Positions 1 through 10,171 of a stretch of DNA of 64,000 bases are shown one piece after another. The stretch comes from Lingula anatina (lineage: Eukaryota; Brachiopoda; Lingulata; Lingulida; Lingulidae). Every line of letters begins with the position of its first letter. Within the stretch, counting starts at the first letter, position 1. The position numbers were made by a program, and so were the translations under genes. Location of the stretch: positions 47,198-111,197 of the forward strand of contig NW_019775379.1 in the NCBI RefSeq assembly GCF_001039355.2, in the 5' to 3' direction. Under the pieces are notes generated by a model. The model made no database searches, was not told the origin of the DNA, and worked only from the letters and a program-made list of their open reading frames with translations.

Positions 1-320
1 TCTAGCCGGGGGGGGTTTAAGGGGGGTTCAGGGGGGTTTTCCCCCCCCCCCCCCCCCCTTCGGTTTCTGAGAAATAAATCACACTAATACTCCTCTTTTG
101 ATATTAGAATTTTGACTAGCTAAATCATAGTTCTAGACCGCAGAAAATGGCACCGTTCGCCCTCTAAAATACCAAATTTTTTCGGTGCCCTTCAGCGGGC
201 CCCGAACCCCACGTCAAGGGGGATAGAGGAGGGGGCGAGGGTCGGATTCGCATCCCAGGCCTGTCGTTCCTAACTCCCCCCCCCTTTCAAATAATCCTGG
301 ATACGCCCCTAAATAATAAT
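1..320. other. Low-complexity G/C-rich stretch with transposon-like edge
   Basis: The first 60 bases are runs of G and C, and C runs recur near 280. At about 297-310 stands CTGGATACGCCCCT, which resembles the ends of hAT-like MITEs elsewhere in the window (copies at 2087 and 44872 end in a CCGCCCCTG type). It is probably the truncated 3' part of such an element, cut by the window start. No coding signal is seen. Confidence 0.35.
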
Positions 321-776
321 GATAATGATGACGACTTCATTCCTTTGGCATGAAGATCTATAGACAAGAGGCTTGTTTGTACAGTAACTAGGGAACGTTT
401 TAGACTGGAGAAAATCGCATCTTGTCTTCTCTAACACAATCCCGCGACAGTGATATTATTACGTAAACCAGGTGAGCATTTTTGTGAGAAGTATTCAGAT
501 AGGACCAAGGTCAGTAGGAAGAGGAAGAAGTTTCATATGCCACATCGCCACAATATCCACTCTTAGACTGAAATTTTGGCACTGAGAACTGATGTAGTTT
601 GTTGTAAGTACTGTATAGATGATATAAGACAACACTGGTCGTTTTATGTTGACAATGTTTTATCAAAAAAAAGTATGCATTTCCCATTTCAGGGGTAGGG
701 GCTCTTCTGTATATTTATTGACACGAATGTCAAAATGAGCTTGAAATTTTAATAGTTTTTCCTGTTACTTTTCCAG

Positions 777-1885
777 AAGGAAATTATTTGCTCACAAAGA
801 AGTGAGAAGATTATCCCAGCGTCCAAAGGTCTTAAAGCGTTATTCCGACTTGAACAAAGCATGAAGACAAAGCAGGTAACAGCCGGTACATTTTTTTCTT
901 ACGATAGCGGCTTGTACAAATATATCCTGTTAATTAAAGTTAACTGACAACAAACAAATGGTTTTCTAGAGAACTAGTCGCGGCCAGGAAAGAAAACTTA
1001 CTTTACTTGGTACTGTCGACCTCCCTTGACTTCAGTTTGATGATTTCATTGACATTCCTTCTTTTATATATTGACAATATTTCCCCAAAACTGTAAGCTA
1101 CAGTTTATATTGAAGTCGTACTGACCATGGGGACATGTAACTGACGTGAACGTCACTTTCTCTAAGATGCCCAAAGTGAGCTTGAAGAAAATGTTTATTT
1201 TCTGTTATTTTTCCAGAGGGAACACTTTTGCCAATAAATAAGAAATATCATTCCAGCTGTCCGCAGTCTGGTTGGGTTATTCGGGCTAAAACAAAGAAAG
1301 ACAACTGGGCAGGTAACTTGTCAAATGCTTACATTTATTGCAAATATATAGAAGTCCAAACACTGGTATCTTTTGTGACAGTTCGTTTTCTGTTTTATGG
1401 TAAAATGATTTGCGTAGTCAAATATGCAGTCTCCATCAAGATACTTCTCGTGGAGGGATATGGCTTTGCAAAGATAGATACATTTAAAGATTATTATGTT
1501 GACGTGTAACAGTGTGTACAGGGCATGCAGTGATGTCGTTGTAAAGTGTGTCATTGTATAGAACCTGTAGGTGCAATATGCCGAGTATATATATATTTCT
1601 ATAATATGATATTTATAGCAGTTAATGCATACCGAAATGGATCGGTATAAAGATTATATTTCACTTTATCAAATCCTTTGATATTGTTTCATTGCTTCTC
1701 GCATGTGAATTTTGTTTAATATATATCATTTTTTTATTTATTTTCAGAAGCTCGTAACAACCGTCTACGATGAAATTGGACGCACTCCCAGCAAAGACAT
1801 CAGATTCGTGTTCACCAGCGCCCGCACCCATGTCAACGTTGTCTTACGTGTCGAAGTTTGTCTCATAGTCAACTTGCAGGGTTGA
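777..1885 (+). CDS. Possible last two exons of an unidentified gene
   Basis: Two open segments join in phase. Exon 777-875 (33 codons) follows a pyrimidine-rich acceptor ending TTCCAG and is closed by AG|GTAACA. Exon 1748-1885 follows TTTTCAG and runs 45 codons to TGA. Joined, they give ...RLEQSMKTKQ then KLVTTVYDEIGRTPSKD and on to IVNLQG-stop. The phases agree (0/0). The second segment has the look of real protein (VYDEIGRTPSKDIRF), but I do not recognise the family and see no earlier exons in the window. A decayed copy of the first exon lies between them at 1217-1312. This could also be a pseudogene or chance. Transcript evidence would decide. Confidence 0.3.
1217..1312 (+). pseudogene. 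Decayed duplicate of the 777-875 exon
   Basis: This segment has the same layout as 777-875: acceptor TTTTTCCAG, similar length (96 against 99 nt) and donor CAG|GTAACTT. Similar words occur along it (GGGAA, ATTCCAGC, CAAAG, GGTTATTCGG against GCGTTATTCCG). In the phase of its neighbour it has an in-frame TAA after six codons. About 130 bp upstream of each copy is also similar (TGACACGAATGTCA against TGACGTGAACGTCA, then GAGCTTGAA). This suggests a local tandem duplication of about 440 bp, with this copy degenerate. Confidence 0.35.
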
Positions 1886-2086
1886 CATTTGATTCGGTTT
1901 GAAATGTAATATTTGCTTTGGTTTGTAATATTCTGCATCAACCCGTGTATAAAAAGAAATGCAGCGTGTAACGAGTGTTTTATTCATGGAACTTCTGATA
2001 AAATGGATCAAATCAAAGCGTCAACCCTGCACGTCGCTGGTATATTATTATACATGTGTAAATAAGTTGTAGCACAGTGCTCTATC

Positions 2087-2254
2087 CAGGGGCGGATTTA
2101 GGGCGTCTTCTGGGTCTTCCGGAAGACGGTCAGATTTTCAAGTTTACATTGACGGGTATCTAATTTTTTCTGTCGGAAGACGGTCAAAAATGGGGGATGG
2201 ATCAACAAAGATAATTTGGAAGACTGTCAGAAAATAACTCTGGATCCGCCCCTG
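2087..2254 (+). mobile_element. 168-bp hAT-like MITE, copy 1
   Basis: It starts CAGGGGCGGATTTAG and ends CTGGATCCGCCCCTG, an imperfect terminal inverted repeat. The flanks are a perfect 5-bp direct repeat CTATC (2082-2086 and 2255-2259). A second copy in the opposite orientation, also 168 bp, lies at 44872-45039. CAGGGGCGGA-type ends with 5-bp target duplications are known from a hAT subgroup; that class assignment is inference. It is non-autonomous, with no ORF. Confidence 0.8.
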
Positions 2255-2259
2255 CTATC

Positions 2260-4536
2260 CGCACGTTTTTATTGTAGTTTATATATATTTTTCATACCCA
2301 CCAGTTATCGAACCTGAAATGACACTTTTGAAGTTATACTAAAACAAAAAAGTTCCTTGCTTAAGTGATCTATGAACATAAAATCATGAACATAAAATCA
2401 ATTGTTGTAAAATTATCATTAAGTGATGTTCAGGTAGAGCACTGTGCTAATATGACCGATTTGATTGTAAAATTGTGTGTGGGAAATATGTAATAAGACG
2501 CATTGTTATGCACAAGGATTATTTATATTAAATTGGAGACAAATATTGATTTTATTAAAGTTAGAAAAGAAAAAAAACTTCGCGACTCCATTACGTAAAA
2601 TGCATACAGGAATCTGGAAGAAATAGGAACGAGATATAAATTTACAATAAACTGTAACGCTATAATCCAAATTATGACACTTAAGAATTAACGGTAGTGT
2701 GAAATTGTGAAATGTGCCCAACTTATTGCACAATTGCCCACACGTACGTATTAAAACGGGTCTTTTTAAACTTGTGAATATGCGGTTATGAAGCATGGTA
2801 AAAATAAACTTCCTTTGGTTCCCGATGGTTTGATATACTATTTTATTTTTAAAAAAAGAGTGATTTTTGCCTTCTTGCAATGTGGAAATGTTAAATGTCA
2901 CAAAGAGAAAAAGTGTATTGAAGAATGTGTTTCCTTTTGTCTTCTTTTGTCAATTTAATTGTATATGTAGGACTGGCATTTATCGCATCCTTTTACAACT
3001 TGAAAATTTGAAAAAGCTTTATCAAATACGTTTCGATAACTACAGTTATCGCAAAGCTCTGTTTTGGGTGGAAACGGGTATTCCCTAGTAATTGAACGAA
3101 CTTTTGTGGACCGTCAACGTTTGTCAATCGTCTAAAGATGACGAAATTGGATCTTTATTGAAATAATACGAAAAGAGCGATTTTTTACTGACTTATTGTC
3201 TGAGAATCCTTTTAATTTTGTGGTATTTTCTTAGTCTAATCAAATATGAAAAATCAACATTCTGTCAGATAGAAGACATTTTGATTGGTTAGACTAATTT
3301 TTTACAAAACAATTGCAAAGGTCAGTGTTTTTTAATGTTGATCTTGTACTTAATACTTTCTTAATTCTATATTTCGGTCGGGATCAAGTTGTGTTTGAGA
3401 ACAAAAGGCCTGATTAGGTGCCAGTCCTGCACGGGCTGTTGGGTTATTTTGGCTGTGTGTTTCTTGATCACTGAACACCAGATATTAGAGTTGAGTTCAT
3501 GAGCGTTTTTGGTAGATGTGCTCAGTTATTTTAAGTGAATTGGTTTTTGCATGACTTTTTCAATTTTGTTTACATATTATTCTTATAAAAAGATCATGAC
3601 TGGGATAATGTTGTTAACTGGCCATGTCTTCATGCTGTTCTTGATTAGCACAACGCGTAAATTTAAGTGTTCACTCAAAATTGTGCCACCTAAATCCTAT
3701 TTTAAGATTTAAAGAGAAGAAAAAATGACCAAAATATATGAGGTATATATTTATTTATTTATCTTTGAGAAAAGCACTCATTAAATTAACAGAATTGAAT
3801 AATGTTTAGTGTTTTGTGTGATTAACAGCATGGCGACATAGAGTGTAACCGCGTGCGGGGGGAACGCTTATAACATGAGATTATATGCATTTTGAATTTT
3901 CTATACTGTTACCACCCATGAATTTGGATAAAAATGTCTTTTGGTGAAATTTTGGATCAACCAAATGACAAATACACCAATGTCAACTTTGGACGGTAGT
4001 TGTAAAATATATCACGTCAAATCTTCAACTTTCTTTTTTAACTCTGGCAAAAACCTGAGATTTTCATGTTGTGCGCTGTGTTCTAAAACACTTTAAAACC
4101 AAAGCGACTGATGTTGAGCGATTATTTTCAAAATGCTTAGACCTTCCCACACATTGAGCTTGGATAGTTGTATATAAGCCTGATTTATATATCGAAATGC
4201 TAAGTAGTTATGAAAATTGTTTTTATGTAGAGCCAAAACGTAATGTTCGGATTTTGCATACATCTATAAGATGCAATTGCTTGTATATAAACGTTCAAAT
4301 AATAATATAATAACAAAAGTTGAAATAGATAGTTTAAAAATGTCCTCTCATTTTCTCTTAACTTTCTTTTCTTCAGCTCGACTCGTACCTTTGGTTACGG
4401 TATGATTCTTTTGCTTCCTAGTCTATCGCCTTACCTATTGAGCCACTGTCTCTACTCGTTTTTTACACATTAGCATGATCCTCTTGTTTTAGTTTAATGT
4501 TTATTTTGGGTTTATTTTTGCAAAAGGTAATTTGCT
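2260..4536. other. Intergenic, no supported feature
   Basis: AT-rich sequence with only short ORFs that lack splice context or family motifs. No RNA gene or clear repeat was recognised. Confidence 0.5.
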
Positions 4537-4617
4537 GGGACCTAGTAGCGCCAGGAATCGAACTGGGGACCTTCTGTCTCAGAGGCAAGCGCGTTACCTA
4601 CTCCTCTAAGTGTTCCC
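4537..4617 (-). repeat. tRNA-like SINE head or tRNA pseudogene
   Basis: On the minus strand this 81-nt piece has an A-box-like GAGTAGGTAACGCGC and a B-box-like AGTTCGATTCC at tRNA-like spacing, with partly pairing ends GGGAACA/AGGTCCC. The stems are imperfect and no functional anticodon arm can be drawn, so a tRNA-derived SINE head or pseudogene is more likely than a working tRNA. Confidence 0.5.
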
Positions 4618-4696
4618 ACCCACCCTCCCCGGGTAGACTTTCTTCTTATAGTAACCAAAGGAAAATTCTAATAGCAACCCTTTTTAATTCCAAAGT

Positions 4697-4750
4697 GCCC
4701 GAGCCAGGAATCGAACCCCAACTCCAGGCTACCACCGAGCCATGTAACCG
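4697..4750 (-). repeat. Second tRNA-like SINE fragment
   Basis: The minus strand reads TGGCTCGGTGGTAG, like a tRNA A box, and then GGGGTTCGATTCCTGGC, a good B box, but only about 25 nt apart. This is too short for a tRNA, so it is a deleted tRNA-derived element. It lies 80 bp from the previous one in the same orientation, so both may belong to one composite SINE. Confidence 0.5.
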
Positions 4751-5072
4751 TCAGTAAAAATACTAAGACATTTTGTATATTCAATAAGTTTTTTATTAAG
4801 AACATAATCAATTGATTTTATGTATTCATTTATTTATAAAACATATACCTGTAAAACTTTGTCTTCAGTCTTTTTATTACCATTAAGTTGAAAAGGTTCA
4901 AGGATGTAAAAGAAAATCATTGATAGCCGCATAAAGACTCATTCAAAGGTGTAGCAAACAGCATTCTTGTCTATTCGACTTAAAAAAGAAACTACTGCTT
5001 TTCTGGTCTAATGTTTGGTCTAAATGAAACAAAACAATTTTTTCAACATCTTCATTCATTCAAAAAAAAAAA

Positions 5073-5192
5073 CAATGGTGGATCTAACCCCCACCCCCTC
5101 CCTCAAGGACTTACATGATCAAGTCCCAAAAATACTACAGTTTGCCCAAAATTTCAACATTTGACCCCTTTATAAGCTTGGATCCGCCATTG
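5073..5192. mobile_element. Short MITE, 120 bp
   Basis: The ends CAATGGTGGATCTAAC and GCTTGGATCCGCCATTG form an imperfect terminal inverted repeat (consensus CAATGGCGGATCCAA). The interior is C-rich at the left and has no ORF. No target duplication could be assigned because the left flank is poly-A. Confidence 0.55.
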
Positions 5193-5648
5193 TATTTCTC
5201 TATATAGCTATGAAATATTATACAGTTTTTATTAATTGCTCTTTTGAAAATTAAACGTTTTCAAAAGCACTATACATACAGCTTGGAAGCAAAAACGTAC
5301 AGATCTTTGTTGTGTTTTACGTGTCAAAAATCTTACGTACAAACGTTCACAGTATTAAGCCCGCTTTTGACAAAACTGAATGAATAATAAACATTACATT
5401 GGATTATGAAAATAGAATAAATTCCATTACAAAAATTATTTAAAATATAAACAACATGTACACTTATGAAAACCGGGTAACAATCCGAGGGACAGATTAC
5501 GATATTTCTCATATTTCCTACATCCATTTTCAATTTGAAAAATCTTGCAACACGTTTTGCAACCTTCTAGGAATAAAGATTTCTAAATGCAAAAAAAATA
5601 TCCATTATTTCTCCATCATCTGGTCGATAGAATGAAAGAGTCTTGTAA

Positions 5649-5859
5649 AACCCCATTTACACTGGACGGCGTCCTTTGTGAGTCCTTTGTGCGACCATGA
5701 AGCTGCATGGCATCGCTGTGGTCGTACATGTAGAAAGGAGGCACAAGCATCGCTTTGGTTGTACATGTAAAATGAACGCACGTAAAGTATTATTTTTTAC
5801 TCTCAAACGGGGCGATACTACGGGACGCAGAAAGGACGCCGTCCAGTGTAAAGGGGGCT
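5649..5859. mobile_element. MITE with 29-bp terminal inverted repeats
   Basis: The left end ACCCCATTTACACTGGACGG continues into CGTCCTTT, and the right end is its inverse with two mismatches (AAAGGACGCCGTCCAGTG, then TAAAGGGGG). Two similar internal words (GCATCGCTGTGGTCGTACAT and GCATCGCTTTGGTTGTACAT) sit between them. Open frames crossing it on both strands are by-products of the inverted repeat, not genes. The terminal motif CCCCATTTACACT resembles that of the 53054-53612 element. Confidence 0.75.
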
Positions 5860-8822
5860 TAAGAGAGAATTGCCGAAAACAGTCATATTTGGAAAATAAA
5901 ACAATTTTCAATCACGTGAATGATCCCTTCATATTTACCTGGAACCTGTATTTGTTCAACAGATTAATGATGCAAATGTTAATAACATTACAGGATAAAA
6001 CGTATCATATTTTAACTACATGCTTTTCAGTTAGGGAATTTTCACAAAAGTAAATTAAAATTTGTAAGTTGTTCACACTTCACTACTACAACAAATATAT
6101 TTTTTTCTTGTTACGTAAAATGACATCTATTACTCAACAAGACAGGAAATGTTCAAATTTCAAGAGATGATATGTCTTTTTTTTCCTATCTTAGTATTAA
6201 AAGAAAAACACACAATTAATGTCAGTTCTTTATATAAAAGCAGAAATTAATATTCGGTTTCGGATAATGTTTCCCCTGGTGATTAAGGTGAACTTGCATA
6301 AATTTGCGTACCTACATCGCATTTGATCTGAACACCTGCTGTCTTGCTGAAGAATACCGTAATAGTACTATTTCACAAATGTCACGGTGAAAAACATGAA
6401 ACTACATGTAGGATACATTGTAGTACAGAACATATTTCAATGCATTGGGTCGGGTTACTGAAATAAAACATTCTTTGGAAACTGAAGACCATGCATTCTT
6501 GAATAGAACTACGTCTCAATATATCCTAAATTTTATTTGCAAAAATAAAATCAAATTCGTCGTGTTACATTGATGAAAATTCGTCCCAAACAGCATTTTG
6601 GGCAATAGTCTAGAAATCAATACAACTTCAATTTAGCTCACACATTTTAATGAAATGAAGTATGAAATCTTCATTTATGAAATCCTGCCAGTATTCTAAA
6701 TGGAAGTATAGTGCTACACCCCCCTTGATAATTTGAATTATGTTCTTTACTTCGGAAATGAACGTTTGTTACTCTACCTATATAATATTGTTTAATTCCA
6801 CTATCAACCATTCAGTCTCACTAAATATCAGCATGCAAATAGCTACAATATCAACAGGGCATCTCACAGCATTTTACTCTCCTTGACCATTTCTCACGGT
6901 AAACTTCGGATGCCACTAGTATTTCTACCAGCGAAGTTCAAAATACTGAACATGAAGTGAAACTACATTTTTACATTTGTATAAGACGTGATGAGCTGAA
7001 CTGAAGGAGGAAACGCAGTGGTACGTGGCGAAATGTTGAGGAATGACCAAAAACCACATTTAAGCTAACAGGCCTCAAAATACTTTTCATAAACAAATCA
7101 TAGTTAACTTAACACCAAATGCTCAACAATTATTTCTTAAAACGTTACATTGATTTGGCTGAATTTACGATATTCGGATACTTAATATCTAGGCTGCCTT
7201 CGCTCCACTCCCTGATCACTCAGCACTGAGGAAGTGACGTCTACTAGACTGTACATCCCACTTTATTCATGGTAGGGGGAGGTGGCAGGCTGAAGTGGCC
7301 GCCTTTCCTATTCAATTGCCACAGATGTTTCACAAATAAAACTTTATTTGTAATTTACAACATTATAAATACAAAGGACGAATTTGTGTTCAGCATATTT
7401 CAAAATATGCCAGAAGAAAATTTATTTCAGATCCTTATCCACCCCAAATTGAAACGACATTATGTAGGTCACTGGCTATCTTGATATGACTCAATATGGC
7501 ACACTGATTTAAATATCTGAGCAGTTTTAATTGTGTCTGACCAACTAGACCGTTTCTGGAGGAAAATACAAAAATATGGTACTGCAATCGGAAACTCGGC
7601 AGCTGGTTTTAGATTTACAATTTTAAAGACATGGGGATGGACAGCGGATAAAAATGATTTAATGCTTTTAGTTGCACAAAAAAGTTTAATTTGATGAATG
7701 CAATTTTCTCATACAATGCATATCTTCATATTCTCTCATGAATTCATGCGTGTTTGCCCGTGTGGGTGTGTGAGCGGGATCGCGCGTTCTCTGCTGTAAG
7801 CAAATGTACCACGATTTACACCATACCATTAGGGACTTGTTATAAATAAAGTATAGATATAAGAATAACATAAAAGCTGCAGGTTATCTACAAACTATGA
7901 ATGCTGTTCACGATCAGCTATGATCGATTATTGAAGCAAAAAAATATATATATCTTTAAGGGTTCCAGACACTAAGTGAATTATCTCTCGAGAAAAGACC
8001 ACTAACCATGTATTTACCGTTTTTCGCGTACCAGGTGTGTAGAAAGAAATCAATTATCAATACCGCAGTCATCCAGAAATTACTGTAATAAAGTAAAAGG
8101 CATTTGGCCGCTTATTTCACCCAGTGGAGTGATGACTTTACTAGCCACACCTGTCACTCTGTGTACCGGAATTTTATCTATTTTACTTGATATTTACAAC
8201 GTCCTGATGCATTGTTCAAATCGGTGGAACAAAATGCATTTACAGTATTCAAAAGAACCTTGAAGTAGTCAGACACGAGATGAATCACGTAGACTCCACC
8301 CTCATTTCACTTCTGAGATAGAATCTAAATTACATCAACACGACTACAAAAACTGTACCAGTCGCAAATCAACCACCTAATGTATCGGACTATATATTAC
8401 ATTATCGCTAGCCAGTTTTCCTTATTTAGTTTAAATCCTAACGTAAAGCTCGTGTCCAGTCCGATCCATGCAAAACACCATAACTGCAGTCATCAGGTGA
8501 TAACATCCCGCCCACACTTGACATATACCGGTATAACTTCACCACATTCTGATGTGTTTTTGATACACGTCTGAAGATGATACACCTTTATAATATAAAT
8601 ACATACTTGACTCTCTTACATACAATTAATGTTTTTAAATTGTCACTCACAAATGGACAGGTACAGTTAAATGGACCGCTGGTCGGAAAAGGACCTAAGG
8701 CAAACAGAAAGGCCACACCCCGTCATGGGACCCCCATTTCGTCTCTTTTCATCTCTCCCTTGCTTATATGTGTCACACTTTCTAGCTATATAATTGTCGT
8801 CGTCACTTCGGTGTTTTGATTC
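5860..8822. other. Intergenic, no supported feature
   Basis: AT-rich sequence with scattered short ORFs. No splice-bounded coding segment, RNA gene or obvious repeat family was recognised here. Confidence 0.5.
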
Positions 8823-8900
8823 TACTGCAGTCTCAACCATGATTGTGACGGATTCCACAGATATCACACAATTGTGTTAGTGAAGACAGGACGTGAGACG
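8823..8900 (+). repeat. Dispersed ~80-bp repeat, copy 1
   Basis: Key words are GTCTCAACCATGATTGTGAC, then ATATCACACAATTGTG and TTAGTGAAGACAGGAC, followed by GAGACGGGGAG. The same series of words recurs at 11965-12048 and, more diverged, at 13868-13950. It may be a remnant of a duplicated transcribed region or a short transposon. Function unknown. Confidence 0.55.
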
Positions 8901-9049
8901 GGGAGTGTGTGTGTGGGGGGGGGGGGGGGTACACCTCCCGCTGGTGATGTACGGCAGATAGGATGTACTGGTAAGTGCATTTGAGTGATTGCAGTGTTTG
9001 AAGGGAGTGATGGACTGGAGTGGTGGGGTGGGGAGGGGGGATAACGGGG

Positions 9050-9217
9050 ATGGATGAAGGGGAGAAGATGGGAGGCACCCCACGTACAAACATATCAGTC
9101 CGTTACAACAGTCGATCTAACTCACGGGGAACAGATCGATATTCTCAAGTTGTCCCCGACAGCACATTGAGTCTAAGAGATTTCTGGAAACTCACCTCAG
9201 CATACCTCTGGAGCGGT
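9050..9217 (+). CDS. Candidate first coding exon, gene unidentified
   Basis: An ATG at 9050 opens 56 codons that end at a strong donor, GGT|GTAAGTTG. The product is hydrophilic and Ser/Arg/Asn-rich, then turns aromatic: ...STLSLRDFWKLTSAYLWSG. That looks like a cytosolic N-tail running into a first membrane segment. An alternative in-frame ATG lies at 9020. I could not find following exons in the next 8 kb, so either the intron is long, or this is a gene fragment, or it is chance. The -LRDFWKL--AYLWS- pattern recalls the pre-membrane segment of some ABC half-transporters, but that is only a weak impression. Confidence 0.3.
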
Positions 9218-10171
9218 GTAAGTTGTAGAACCAGTATATGTACATGTAGTAGTTGTAGTACAGTGTTGTAGGCCTACGTGATGTAGTAGTAGTATGAACA
9301 GTAGTAGTATAAAAGCAATATAATTAATGGCATAGGCTGTATATTCATGTAAGTAACGTAGCAGTGATGACAATACAATTAGATCTAGAAAACCAATCGA
9401 TTAAGCAATGTGCGGATCTCGTTACATTACCCTTATAAAAGACCCATTTTCCATACACACACATACAAAATTTAACAATAAAAAATAAAAATAAAAAGAC
9501 ACAGGACCAAAATTTCTCACAGGCACTCCCGCAAACATGCAAAAAATTGTACACATAATCCCCAACCAAATATAGTTAAAATATACCAAATATCCAATCC
9601 TAGGTTTCATTTGTCGTATACGATGTCCGTACGGTGTCTATGTATTGCCCATATGCCCCTACTCGTGGGGCATCCGTTACTTAACTTCAAGGTCATGTAG
9701 GAGAAATGACACAGCACCCGCACCGAACGTAAGCATGCTAGACCATAGACACTTTACGGTACAAAAGTATGAAAAATTGAATTCGATTTCACATTACGGC
9801 GTCTGTGAAAAATGTTACTTAGACTTTGGCAGAATGCAAACCTTTACACCTCGTGCTTTCGTTTATCGCCGTTTTCATCTATGTTAGTATGGCAGATCTG
9901 AATTTTTTACCCAGAAGTTGGCCCTTGTTTCTTAGAATAATGATAATAATGCCTCCCCAATAACGACCTTCGACATAAATTCTACATGTAAGATATTTGT
10001 ATGTAATTTAATCTGGTTTTCGATTTTATTAATGTCTTGACTTAACCTAATTTTAACTTTTCTCTCCCCCTTTCTCTCGCACGCATTTTAACCTCTAAAT
10101 CTTTTTGCTAACAAAAATGTTCTCTTATCTGTGAAGACATTTCAAATAAACACTTTTAGTTAATAAGGGAA
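9218..10171. other. Intergenic, no supported feature
   Basis: Contains GTAGTAGT-type short repeats near 9245-9310 and otherwise AT-rich sequence. No coding exon following the 9050-9217 candidate could be identified. Confidence 0.45.

Noticed and set aside
4497-4757. 86-codon open frame and a working tRNA
   Set aside because: The frame is a by-product of two tRNA-derived SINE pieces; their stems are too damaged or too short for functional tRNA.
5657-6053. Open frames of 84 and 118 codons
   Set aside because: They lie mostly in the 5649-5859 inverted-repeat element and have no homology pattern.
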